Assembly: GCA_002506535.1 (NCBI GenBank)
Contig: DAXT01000023.1
Coordinates: 1-64,000, forward strand
DNA: 64,000 nt
Direction: 5' to 3'
DNA from: Methanothrix harundinacea
GTDB lineage: Archaea; Halobacteriota; Methanosarcinia; Methanotrichales; Methanotrichaceae
The number at the start of each line of letters is the position of its first letter. Within the stretch, counting starts at the first letter, position 1. The notes under the pieces were generated by a model that was not told the origin of the DNA, made no database searches, and worked only from the letters and a program-made list of their open reading frames with translations. The position numbers and the translations under genes are program-made. Of this stretch, positions 24,496 to 33,361 are shown piece by piece.

Positions 24496-27348
24496 TTAAA
24501 ATATATATCCATATTTTTCTTCTCTCTTTTTAAAAGCGTCTTCTCCGCCTTCCAAGATTTGCTTTATGTCATTTTTTGTATTGAGGTTCTCCAAAGAACC
24601 GATTTCATATGAAATATGCCCAGATTTATATTTTGCTACAATGACCTGTTCAGAATCTGTATTTACAGCCAAATTGGCATTATGAGTTACAATTATTATT
24701 TGTCTTTTCGTTTTAGCTTCTTTAATTGCTGCTACCAATTGTTCATAAATATATCTATTATCTAAATCTTCTTCTGGTTGATCTATTATCAATGGTTTAT
24801 CATCATATGCTAGTATTATTTTAAGCAAAACTATTGCACGTTGTCCCATCGATAAACTCTCAAGTGGTATGCCATCCAATTTTATATTTATTCTCATATC
24901 CATGATGTTTTTATAAAACATATCATAGAAAGCGAAATATGTTACACTTTTGCGTTTTCTCTCAAAAAATTCTTTGCTCTTACAATCCATGTGTTTCGAT
25001 AGATCATTGAAATCAGGATTTTCATCGCGGTTAGCCACATTATATAATCGATCTAATATAGATTCATCTAACGATCTGTGCACCATTTCTTCAGAGATCG
25101 ATTTATTATTTATTAATTCATTAATATTCGTCTGATACTCTTTATCTGTTAAATTAATCGAGACCCCAAAGCTAAGTTGATCCAATATTGCATCTTTTCC
25201 AACTTCAAATTTCGATATAATTCTTTCTACAAATTGTTTCCATTCTCTAAATGTAGTTATCATATCTTTATAATGCTCAAACCGTTCAATTTCGATATCT
25301 TTTATCATTCGCTCTTTTTTATTTAACTCATTAAGTTTCTTTTTTGTTTGACTCACCTCATCATATGAATAACTACGTTTTTGACTTAAATCGCTAATTA
25401 TTTTATTTGTATCTTCGAATTCTTTTAGCCGATCCCTTATTTCAGCAATATTCTTCTCAGTTTCATCCAATAATTTATTCAAAATTAGTTCATTTTTATT
25501 TAAAATTTCTTCGGATTCATCAATAAGTCGAGTAACCTCTTGATCGGGATAAAGATTAAAATCGCTTAGATATTTGTAAAGATTCTCTTCCAAACTCTTA
25601 TTAAAATCAGCCAACCTTGAAGCGAAATTCCTAACCGTGCTTATATCTGCAAATATCCTTTCTGATTCATGTAAATTGCTATCTATTGTTCGTTTTTCGT
25701 TTCTCAGACTACTCAATTTAGTTGAAAGTTCGCTTACTTCTTTATTGGCTTCTGTGCTCGACTCAATTTCATAAATTCGTTTATCATAATCCGTGATTTC
25801 TCCTTCTTTTTGTTTCAACAAATCCTCAAGTCCTGCTTTCTTTTCAATTTCGTTTTTTAATTGTTGTATTTTTAAATTATTTTCTTGAATCTTATCATTC
25901 TTACTCATAATTATCCTTTTATAACCTATACATCTCTCTTTATCTTCAGGGAATTTCTCAAAAATTAATTTAAATACGTGATTGTTTAACCTTTTTGAAT
26001 CGCTTGAGAACTCTTCGAAATGGTTTTGTGTGATATAAACTATATCAGATAATTCGAAAACGTTATCATCACGACCAAATGTTTTCTCAAATTCGTGCCC
26101 TGAAATAATATTTAATTTTATGGGTATGCCTGCATTGGATTTTTTCAATCCTGTACCATAAAGCCTGTGATAAAATGAATTCTCTATTCTTTTTAATTTA
26201 TCGCCTTCTTTAAAACAAGACGCAATCAAATCAAGAATTGCAGTTTTTCCGGAGCCTCTGCCGCCAATTATTGAAACTAAATTAGGATTAAGATCTATTT
26301 CTGCATCTTCAATTGTCAAGTCGTGATTTATATTGGTTTCATATATTTTTAATTTATCTATTGTAAAAATACTTTTTTGGGGTTCTGGACACATCTCTTG
26401 AATTTTCACTCGTTCATCGGGTTCATATAATATCTGTTTTAATCCTTCCCAAGTTACTTCAGATTTAATCCAACAATAATTAATCTTTTTATGCTCATCA
26501 GCGTCTGGCTCTAGAAATCGTTCCTCAAAAGAATGACTATCACATCCCCAGATACATGGCTTTAGTGATTTAAACTCCTTTAAATAATCCTCTATTGTAT
26601 CGCGCCCTTTGCCTAGATAAATTTCCCTTGATTTTTTATTTGATGAGAATATGCAATGAGACATTTGCGTCAGATGCTTTCTTATACCATGTGCTTGACT
26701 GCTATCCCAATCAAGATAAGATAGATTCTCTTCAGCTAATATTATTAAATATTTCCCCCTAAAATCCTGTCTCGCTTCCAATGCTTCCTTTATTTGTGTT
26801 GGATTAACAACAGCATTCATACATCCTGCATATAAATCACCATATCGACTGAATTTCTCGTGTTGTGATTTCAGTCTGCGTCCAAATTCAGCCAGATTTT
26901 TTATCTTTAATTTCCTTTTTTCCCCAGAATTAAAAGTATCTTCCTCATATACAAATTCCAAGTCATGTAAGAAATTTTCCTCAATATCTGAGGCAGGCAC
27001 ATCAGGAGAAAAAATAACATGTAAGTTTAGCCTCTTTTTATCCTGCTTTTCCCCCCTATTAATCTGGATGATCGTATCCAATCTAAACTCGATGTTGGGA
27101 AATATAAGAATATTATCTAGGTTTCCTTTACATTTATATTCGAGAACCTTTTTGTAACCTTCAATCATAAAATAGTCGGTTATACCTATTGCTGCTATTT
27201 CTTTTTCAGCGGCTTTTATTTCTATCATATTAACATATTTATCCCACGTGTCTTGTTTGTGGGGGTCTCCAAAATCATTTTTTAAAATTGAACAGGGACT
27301 GTGAAGATGAAAATCCCATATCCTCCAGGTAGATCCCCTATATACCAT
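24496..27348 (-). CDS. TrlF-type PHP / SMC-like ABC ATPase, probable defence protein
   Basis: The 950-residue AT-rich protein starts with a PHP-type phosphoesterase region: DFHLHSPCS at about 12-20, GITDYF near 55, FPNIEFRL, LHVIFSPD and CIWGCDSHSFEERF near 255. An SMC/RecN-like ABC ATPase follows: Walker A GGRGSGKTA at about 358-366, a long coiled coil at about 480-700, signature LSMGQRAIVLLKI near 829, Walker B LIIDQPEEDLD near 849 and THNANL near 885. This matches what databases call TrlF-family AAA-like ATPases, which often lie in defence islands. It is monocistronic, with an AATATATTA element upstream near 27372-27380. The inferred role is nucleic-acid surveillance with PHP nuclease output. 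Confidence 0.82.
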   Translation of the reverse strand: MVYRGSTWRIWDFHLHSPCSILKNDFGDPHKQDTWDKYVNMIEIKAAEKEIAAIGITDYFMIEGYKKVLEYKCKGNLDNILIFPNIEFRLDTIIQINRGEKQDKKRLNLHVIFSPDVPASDIEENFLHDLEFVYEEDTFNSGEKRKLKIKNLAEFGRRLKSQHEKFSRYGDLYAGCMNAVVNPTQIKEALEARQDFRGKYLIILAEENLSYLDWDSSQAHGIRKHLTQMSHCIFSSNKKSREIYLGKGRDTIEDYLKEFKSLKPCIWGCDSHSFEERFLEPDADEHKKINYCWIKSEVTWEGLKQILYEPDERVKIQEMCPEPQKSIFTIDKLKIYETNINHDLTIEDAEIDLNPNLVSIIGGRGSGKTAILDLIASCFKEGDKLKRIENSFYHRLYGTGLKKSNAGIPIKLNIISGHEFEKTFGRDDNVFELSDIVYITQNHFEEFSSDSKRLNNHVFKLIFEKFPEDKERCIGYKRIIMSKNDKIQENNLKIQQLKNEIEKKAGLEDLLKQKEGEITDYDKRIYEIESSTEANKEVSELSTKLSSLRNEKRTIDSNLHESERIFADISTVRNFASRLADFNKSLEENLYKYLSDFNLYPDQEVTRLIDESEEILNKNELILNKLLDETEKNIAEIRDRLKEFEDTNKIISDLSQKRSYSYDEVSQTKKKLNELNKKERMIKDIEIERFEHYKDMITTFREWKQFVERIISKFEVGKDAILDQLSFGVSINLTDKEYQTNINELINNKSISEEMVHRSLDESILDRLYNVANRDENPDFNDLSKHMDCKSKEFFERKRKSVTYFAFYDMFYKNIMDMRINIKLDGIPLESLSMGQRAIVLLKIILAYDDKPLIIDQPEEDLDNRYIYEQLVAAIKEAKTKRQIIIVTHNANLAVNTDSEQVIVAKYKSGHISYEIGSLENLNTKNDIKQILEGGEDAFKKREEKYGYIF

Positions 27349-27486
27349 ATACTGCCCACCAACTCAAAATAATATATTATGCTAAGTCTATTAATTTAAT
27401 CAATGCTATTATCTAAAACAAACTTATCTTCCCCTATATGTGACTTTCGCCCCTCCTCCAACCAGTACTGACCCTTAGCCCGAAAA

Positions 27487-28122
27487 TCACATCCCCATCA
27501 CCCGCTCCGCCGCCTCCAGGAGGTCGTGGACGACGTGGGCCCCCGACTCCATCCTTTCCCGGTCGAGGTAGAGGGCGGAGAGCCCCGCCTCCTTTGGGAC
27601 CTCGTAGTCGAAGTAGCGGTGGTCGCCGATGTGGACCACCTCCTCGGGCTTCGCGCCCAGGTATTTGCATAGGTCGAGGAAGGTCTCGGGGTAGTCCTTC
27701 ACCTTTCCGAAGACGGAGGTGACGGATAGGATCTCCCGGAAGTGGTGGCGCAAGCCGTCGAGCTCGAACTCCACGAACTCGGTGGCGCCGTTGGAGGCGA
27801 CGACGAGGTCGAACTTCTCCGAGAGGAGGGCGAGGACCTCCTCCGTCTCGGGGTAGAGCTCGACGTCGGCCCTGAACATCTCCAATAGATCGTGATGGGG
27901 GATATCTATCTCGAAGCGTTCGAGCCAGTGGGAGAGGTCGTACCACCGCAGGTCCCTCGTCCCGATGGACATGTACTCGTCGTAGACGATTCTTTGGGCC
28001 TCTTCCAGGCCGAGGCCGTGCCGCCGGGCGTATAGGGAGGGGACCCCCTCCAGCCAGACCCGCTCGACGTACCGCGAGGTGACGAGGGTCCCGTCCATGT
28101 CGAAGGATACGATCTTGATCAT
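27487..28122 (-). CDS. HAD-superfamily phosphatase
   Basis: The 211-residue HAD hydrolase has motif I FDMDGTLV at about residues 7-14, an all-helical cap, motif II ASNGA near 110, the Lys in FGKVKDYPETF near 140 and motif IV HIGDHRYFDYEVPKEAG near 167. It dephosphorylates a small metabolite that cannot be identified from sequence. Its GC-rich codon use returns to the genome norm after the AT-rich neighbour. Confidence 0.85.
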   Translation of the reverse strand: MIKIVSFDMDGTLVTSRYVERVWLEGVPSLYARRHGLGLEEAQRIVYDEYMSIGTRDLRWYDLSHWLERFEIDIPHHDLLEMFRADVELYPETEEVLALLSEKFDLVVASNGATEFVEFELDGLRHHFREILSVTSVFGKVKDYPETFLDLCKYLGAKPEEVVHIGDHRYFDYEVPKEAGLSALYLDRERMESGAHVVHDLLEAAERVMGM

Positions 28123-28294
28123 CTCTGCCCACCAACCTTTCCGGCTTATGGACCCTCGGCCTTGTTAAGCTTTTGCCGTCCCCGCAATCCCTTCGCCGTC
28201 CCGTCACTGTTCTCCCGCCGTCCCTTCTCCGTCCCTCCACCGTCCTGCGGCTGCAGCCCTGATCCCCGGAGGCGGGCGGTGGAACCGGGAGGCC

Positions 28295-28330
28295 GGTGGG
28301 GCCGGTGGGGCTGGTGGGGCTGGTGGGGCT
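28295..28330. repeat. Four 9-bp tandem repeats (GGTGGGGCT)
   Basis: Units begin at 28295, 28304, 28313 and 28322, the first ending in CC rather than CT. They lie upstream of the ZIP gene promoter. Nothing coding is supported at 28123-28388. Confidence 0.75.
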
Positions 28331-28389
28331 GGAAGGCCGGTGGGCCGGAGGGCCGGGGGGCGGTCGGCGCAGCCGCCCGGTCCCGAAGG

Positions 28390-28398
28390 TATTTAAGC
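28390..28398 (+). promoter_or_regulatory. TATA box for the ZIP transporter gene
   Basis: TATTTAAGC-type element 30-39 bases before ATG 28429. It rules out starts further upstream in this frame. Confidence 0.6.
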
Positions 28399-28428
28399 TA
28401 TGGGAGAATCTTGGGGCGCGAACCTTAC

Positions 28429-29181
28429 ATGATGGAGAACGTCATCCCCGCCCTCATCCTCACCTTCCTCGCGGGCCTCGCCACCGGGGTCGGGGGGCTC
28501 ATCGCCTACTTCATCCCGAGGCCGGACATGAGGTACCTATCGGTCAGCCTCGGCTTCGCCACGGGTGTGATGATCTTCATCGCCTTCGTCGACCTCTTCT
28601 CCAACGCCAGGGAGGAGATGGGGGCGTGGAACGCGAACCTCTTCTTCCTCGCGGGGATGCTGACGGTCTACCTCCTAGACAAGGTCGTCCCCCACGCCCA
28701 CATGGACGGCCAGGCGGACCCCCACTGCGACCGGCTCTACCGGGGCGGTATCATGCTCACCCTGGGGATCGCGATCCATAATTTGCCCGAAGGTCTCGCC
28801 GTCGCCCTCGTCTCCATGGCAGACCTCCGCCTGGGGATACCCATCGCCATCGCCATAGCGATCCACAACATCCCTGAAGGGGTCGCCTGCTCCGTCCCCC
28901 TCTACTGCGCCACCGGCGACCGGAAGAAGGCCCTCTTCTACTCCTTCCTCGCCGGGATGGCCGAGCCCCTGGGGGCGATCGTAGCGATCCTACTCCTCCT
29001 CCCATTCCTCACCGAGTTCGTCCTCTCCGCATCCATAGCCTTCGTCGCCGGGATCATGGTCTTCATCTGCTTCGACGAGCTGATACCCATCGCCAACTCC
29101 TACGGCGACGAGCACCTGACGAACATCGGCCTCATCGCCGGGATCTTCGTGATGATGATCGCCCTCGCGATCTTCCACTGA
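28429..29181 (+). CDS. ZIP-family metal (zinc) transporter, GufA/ZupT-like
   Basis: The 250-residue membrane protein has about eight spans. The paired metal-binding motifs are HNLPEG near residue 119 and HNIPEG near 146. A short His-rich loop (PHAHMDG) precedes the first. ZIP proteins import Zn2+ or related divalent metals into the cytoplasm. The frame stays open upstream, but the TATA box at 28390 places the start at ATG 28429 or the next ATG at 28432. Confidence 0.9.
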   Translation: MMENVIPALILTFLAGLATGVGGLIAYFIPRPDMRYLSVSLGFATGVMIFIAFVDLFSNAREEMGAWNANLFFLAGMLTVYLLDKVVPHAHMDGQADPHCDRLYRGGIMLTLGIAIHNLPEGLAVALVSMADLRLGIPIAIAIAIHNIPEGVACSVPLYCATGDRKKALFYSFLAGMAEPLGAIVAILLLLPFLTEFVLSASIAFVAGIMVFICFDELIPIANSYGDEHLTNIGLIAGIFVMMIALAIFH

Positions 29182-29241
29182 GACGATCGAGAGGCTGACC
29201 GCCGCCGACGGGAAAATGGATTAAAACAGTGGATGGATCGA

Positions 29242-29331
29242 TTATAAAGGCGGAGCCGTCATCTCAAAGACCGACTCCTCGTATTTGATCGCCATCTCGT
29301 CGGAGCCTGTGGGAGCGGGTGGAAACCTCAC
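29242..29331 (-). CDS. Possible 29-residue ORF after Cdc48
   Basis: A GTG at 29329-29331 opens a short frame ending MAIKYEESVFEMTAPPL, starting 16 bases after the Cdc48 stop. The composition is protein-like. No family is recognised and the start is weak. It could equally be a chance frame. Confidence 0.2.
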   Translation of the reverse strand: MRFPPAPTGSDEMAIKYEESVFEMTAPPL

Positions 29332-29347
29332 CCCCCCAAGAGGAGAC

Positions 29348-31645
29348 TTATTTCCCCTTCCTTCCCTCTTCCGCGTCCTGCGCCGCCTTCTCGACGGCCC
29401 GGGACCCTTTCTTTCGTAGCTCCCCCGAGAGCTTCGCATAATGCCTCATGGTATCGGGGGTGACGGAGGGGCCTACATCCTCCAGGGCGGCGAGGAAGTG
29501 GCTCTTTCGGACCTCGACGGCGTCCATATCCTCCCTTAGGGCGAGCCTTCCCGCCTTCCTGCATATCGAGGCGATGTCGGCTCCCGTGTACTCTTCTGTC
29601 TTCCCGACGAGCTCGTCGATGTCGACGTCATCGGCCAGCGGCATCTTACCGGTGTGGACGGCGAAGATCTTCTTCCTGGAGGCGGCGTCGGGGACGGGGA
29701 CCATGATCAGCTCGTCAAACCTTCCGGGCCTGACGAGGGCTGGATCGATTATGTCGGGGCGGTTGGTGGCAGCTATTACGACGACGCCCCGCAGCTCCTC
29801 CATCCCGTCGATCTCACTGAGGAGCTGGTTTACTATCCTCTCGGTGACGTGGGGCTCACCGGCACCGCCGCCCCGGACGGGGGCGAGGGAGTCGAGCTCG
29901 TCGAGGAATACGATGGCAGGGGCCACCTGCCGCGCCTTTCTGAAGATCTCGGCGATATGCCGCTCGCTCTCTCCGTACCACTTCGAGAGGATCTCGCTCC
30001 CCTTCGTAGTGATGAAGTTGGCGTTGGACTCGTTGGCGACGGCCTTGGCGAGGAGCGTCTTTCCCGTCCCCGGAGGGCCGTAGAGGAGGACGCCCTTGGG
30101 GGCGTCGATCCCGAGCCTCCTGAAGTTCTCACCGTAGACCAGGGGCCACTCGACGGCCTCGACGAGGAGCTGCTTGACGTCTTCAAGGCCGCCGACGTCG
30201 GCCCAGGTTACCATCGGAACCTCGATGAGGATCTCCCGCAGGGCGCTGGGGGATATCTCGTGGATCGCCGACGACAGGTCGCCCCTGGTCACCACCAGCT
30301 CTTCGAGGATCTCTGCAGGGATCGTCGGCATGTCGAGGTCGATCCTGGGGAGGACCCGCCGGAGGGCGTTCATCGCCGCCTCCCTCGTGAATGCCGCGAT
30401 ATCAGCCCCCACGAAGCCGTAGGTCAGCTGGGCGAACTCCTCCAGGTCGACGTCCTGGGCGAGGGGCATCCCCCGAGTATGGATCTGGAGGATCTCGCGC
30501 CTCCCCTCAAAGTCGGGGACCCCGAGCTCGATCTCCCGGTCGAACCTCCCCGGCCGCCTCAAGGCCGGGTCGACGGCGTCGGGCCTGTTCGTCGCCCCGA
30601 TGACGATGACGTTCGTCCTCTCTTTGAGGCCGTCCATGAGGGAGAGGAGCTGGGCGACCATCCTCCTCTCCATTTCCCCGGCCACCTCCTCTCTCTTGGG
30701 GGCGATGGAGTCGAGCTCGTCGAGGAATATGATAGCGGGAGCGTTCCTCTCCGACTCCTCGAAGACCTCTCTTATCCTCTTCTCCGACTCGCCGTAGTAC
30801 TTGGAGACGATCTCGGGGCCGTTGATCGAAGCGAAGTGGGCGCTGGACTCGTTGGCGACGGCCTTCGCCAGCATCGTCTTTCCCGTCCCCGGCGGGCCGT
30901 GGAGGAGGACGCCCCTGGGGGGGTCGATCCCCAGCCTCTCGAAGAGCTCCGGGTGCTTGAGGGGGAGCTCGATCATCTCCCGGACCCTCTGGATGGCGTG
31001 TCTCATCCCCCCCAGGTCCTCGTAGACGACCTCTGCCGCCTGGCGGGCGTCGACGGCCCTGCCGATCAGCTCGATCTTTGTATCGGCAGATATCCTCACC
31101 ATCGTTCCGGCGGGGACGGTGGAGAGGACCCTCATCTTCACCTCTCCGAAGCCGAAGGCCGAACCCCTCTCGGGCCTCTTGAAGATCTCGTCGAACATCG
31201 AGTCCTTCCCCGAAGCTGGCGGGCTCGTCGGCCGCCGGAGGGTGGTGGTGGAGATGATGTCCCCCTTGGAGACGGGCCTGCCCGAGAAGACCTTCGTCAG
31301 GGTCTCGCTGGGGATATCGATCTGGATCCCGCGACCTACGGGAGCTAGGGTCACCTTCTCCGCCGGGGACCACTCGGCCTTCGATACCTCGACGAACTGG
31401 CCGATGGAGGAGCTGGAGTTGGACCTGATGAGGCCGTCCATCCTGACGACGTCCATATCCTCGTCGGTGGGGTAGGCCTTCGCCGCGAGGGCGCTGGTGG
31501 GCTTTCCGCCCTTTATGTTCACCACGTCGTACTCGACGAGCCCCATGTCGGCCATCTGCCGCTCGCTGATCCTGACGATCCCCTTTCCCACGTCCCTCTG
31601 GTCAGCCTCAATGATCTTCAGCCGGATGGATTCGGAGTCGGTCAA
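29348..31645 (-). CDS. Cdc48/VAT-type AAA+ unfoldase (p97 homologue)
   Basis: The 765-residue protein has an N domain (double-psi barrel plus second lobe, about 1-195) and two AAA modules. D1 has GPPGTGKT near 245-252, FLDELDSIAPKREEV and ATNRPDAVDPALRRPGRFD. D2 has GPPGTGKT near 520, FLDELDSLAPVRGG and ATNRPDIIDPALVRPGRFD. It forms hexamers that unfold proteins for the proteasome. The start codon is TTG 31643-31645 giving TDSESIRLKI; a GAGGGTG ribosome-binding site lies upstream. Confidence 0.95.
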   Translation of the reverse strand: MTDSESIRLKIIEADQRDVGKGIVRISERQMADMGLVEYDVVNIKGGKPTSALAAKAYPTDEDMDVVRMDGLIRSNSSSSIGQFVEVSKAEWSPAEKVTLAPVGRGIQIDIPSETLTKVFSGRPVSKGDIISTTTLRRPTSPPASGKDSMFDEIFKRPERGSAFGFGEVKMRVLSTVPAGTMVRISADTKIELIGRAVDARQAAEVVYEDLGGMRHAIQRVREMIELPLKHPELFERLGIDPPRGVLLHGPPGTGKTMLAKAVANESSAHFASINGPEIVSKYYGESEKRIREVFEESERNAPAIIFLDELDSIAPKREEVAGEMERRMVAQLLSLMDGLKERTNVIVIGATNRPDAVDPALRRPGRFDREIELGVPDFEGRREILQIHTRGMPLAQDVDLEEFAQLTYGFVGADIAAFTREAAMNALRRVLPRIDLDMPTIPAEILEELVVTRGDLSSAIHEISPSALREILIEVPMVTWADVGGLEDVKQLLVEAVEWPLVYGENFRRLGIDAPKGVLLYGPPGTGKTLLAKAVANESNANFITTKGSEILSKWYGESERHIAEIFRKARQVAPAIVFLDELDSLAPVRGGGAGEPHVTERIVNQLLSEIDGMEELRGVVVIAATNRPDIIDPALVRPGRFDELIMVPVPDAASRKKIFAVHTGKMPLADDVDIDELVGKTEEYTGADIASICRKAGRLALREDMDAVEVRKSHFLAALEDVGPSVTPDTMRHYAKLSGELRKKGSRAVEKAAQDAEEGRKGK

Positions 31646-31680
31646 TGTAAAACACCCTCTCGAACGCTATTTATGGACGA

Positions 31681-31690
31681 GTTTATAGTT
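31681..31690 (-). promoter_or_regulatory. TATA box for Cdc48
   Basis: The minus-strand AACTATAAAC lies about 36-45 bases before the TTG start. A second candidate, CCATAAATAGC, lies at 31668-31678. The rest of the gap 31691-31897 is AT-rich and carries no gene. Confidence 0.5.
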
Positions 31691-31897
31691 AAGTATTCTC
31701 CTCATTCGACGACGGCAACGTATTTTGAAGAAGGATTCGATCTCTTCGAACCCGAAGAACCCCGTTCTCTTACCGTCCCACTTTCAAAGACGAATAAACA
31801 TCATCCCGATCTATTAGAACTGATTTTTGCCCGAAGAACTTGTAACCGATGAAGGCGGAATAGATTTACAGAGAGAGATCGAGATGGTTATGAGATT

Positions 31898-33028
31898 ATG
31901 ACCCTCCAGCCCAGAAAGCTCCTCGTCCCCGCCCTCCTCCTCCTTATCGCCCTGGTCTATCTGAACGCCCCCCAGGGAGGAGGTAGAGACCTTCCCATCG
32001 ACCTGATCGAGCTACCCCCGGGGTTCGAGATCGAGGTCTACGCCGCCTACGTTCCTGGCGCCCGGTCCCTCGCCCTCGGCGCCGAAGGGACGGTATTCGT
32101 GGGGACGCGGTCTCAGGGGCGGGTATACGCCATAAGAGACGGGGACGGGAACGGCCGGATCGATCCCGGCGAGGTCTTCGTCATAGCCGAAGGGCTCGAC
32201 CTCCCCAACGGCGTCGCCTTCAGGAACGGCAGCCTTTACGTCGCCGAGGTGAGCCGGATCCTCAGGTTCGACGGGATCGAGGCCAGGCTGGAGAGCCCGC
32301 CCGCGCCCATAGTCGTCAAGGACGACCTCCCGAGGGAGAGGTCCCACGGCTGGAGGTTCATCGCCTTCGGCCCCGACGGCAAGCTCTACGTCTCCATAGG
32401 AGCCCCATGCAACGTCTGCGACCCCGGCGACCCCTATGCGACCATCACCAGGATCGACCCCGATGGGGGAGACTTCGAGATCTTCGCCCGGGGCGTCAGA
32501 AACTCCGTCGGCTTCGACTGGCACCCCGGGACGGGGGAGTTCTGGTTCACCGACAACGGCCGGGACTGGATGGGGGACGACCTCCCCCCCGACGAGCTGA
32601 ACCGGGCCCCTGAGGCGGGGCTGCACTTCGGCTTTCCCTTCTGCCACGCCGGAGTACCCGACCCGGTCTTCGGGGCATCGAGGGGGTGCGGCGAGTTCGT
32701 CTCCCCGGAGATGAACCTGGGACCCCACGTCGCCGCTCTCGGGATGAGGTTCTATTCGGGGACGGCCTTCCCGCCGGCGTATAGGGGCGGGATCTTCATC
32801 GCCGAGCACGGCTCCTGGAACCGGGCCGACCCCATCGGCTACCGGGTGACGACCGTCAGGCTCGAGGACGGGAGGGCTGCCGGCTACGACGTGTTCGCCG
32901 AGGGGTGGCTCCAGGGGAGGAAGGCCTGGGGAAGGCCCGTAGACCTTCTGGTGATGGACGACGGCTCCCTCCTCGTCTCTGACGATTTTGCCGGGGCGAT
33001 CTACAGGATCCTCTCCGTCGGGCTCTGA
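31898..33028 (+). CDS. Exported sorbosone-dehydrogenase-like beta-propeller (sugar dehydrogenase family)
   Basis: The 376-residue protein has an N-terminal hydrophobic segment (LLVPALLLLIALVYL, about 8-22) and a six-bladed beta-propeller of the soluble PQQ aldose/sorbosone dehydrogenase family. Landmarks are LPPGFEIEVYA, ARSLALGAEGTVFVGTR, DGDGNGRIDPGE, LPNGVAFRNGSLYVAE, RGVRNSVGFDWHPGTGEFWFTDNGRDWMGDD (in parts) and FIAEHGSWNR near 297. Family members oxidise sugars with PQQ, but a methanogen is not expected to make PQQ. Another role, or another cofactor, is likely. Confidence 0.82.
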   Translation: MTLQPRKLLVPALLLLIALVYLNAPQGGGRDLPIDLIELPPGFEIEVYAAYVPGARSLALGAEGTVFVGTRSQGRVYAIRDGDGNGRIDPGEVFVIAEGLDLPNGVAFRNGSLYVAEVSRILRFDGIEARLESPPAPIVVKDDLPRERSHGWRFIAFGPDGKLYVSIGAPCNVCDPGDPYATITRIDPDGGDFEIFARGVRNSVGFDWHPGTGEFWFTDNGRDWMGDDLPPDELNRAPEAGLHFGFPFCHAGVPDPVFGASRGCGEFVSPEMNLGPHVAALGMRFYSGTAFPPAYRGGIFIAEHGSWNRADPIGYRVTTVRLEDGRAAGYDVFAEGWLQGRKAWGRPVDLLVMDDGSLLVSDDFAGAIYRILSVGL

Positions 33029-33361
33029 GCTCCCGAAAAAATCGGGGCCTAAACCCTCCCCGGGAGCTTCGATACGGAGGATTCTCCATGGGAACGGCTC
33101 CGGGAGCTGGGATCTTCATCCCGGACCTCTCCTTTCCGGCCGCCCCAGCCCGGCCATCGGACGCCTCTTCGCCCATCTCTCGCCCAAAAGTTACATATAA
33201 TTAAGAGATCATACCATTTTTTATAAAGAAGTGTGGCGGTCTGATATTTTCTGAAAGGTCCGGAAGATATCGATAATATAGTATTCTCCGAGGATCTTCG
33301 TTGGGCTCGCCTTCTAAATCAGGATATCATCAACAAATTATATAGTAGCAGGTGCAGGGTC
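33029..33361 (+). other. Promoter region of the GH13 gene
   Basis: No gene is seen in this 333-base gap. Its second half is AT-rich with several TATA-like elements: TTTTTTATAAAG near 33218-33229 and AATTATATAG near 33335-33344. The last lies only about 20 bases from ATG 33362, so the former is the more likely promoter. Confidence 0.4.

Noticed and set aside
28162..28428. 89-residue N-terminal extension of the ZIP transporter
   Set aside because: It translates simple repeats, and a good TATA box at 28390 lies inside it.
29654..31348. 564-codon open frame opposite Cdc48
   Set aside because: Low-complexity Gly/Asp/Leu product opposite a clear AAA+ protein.
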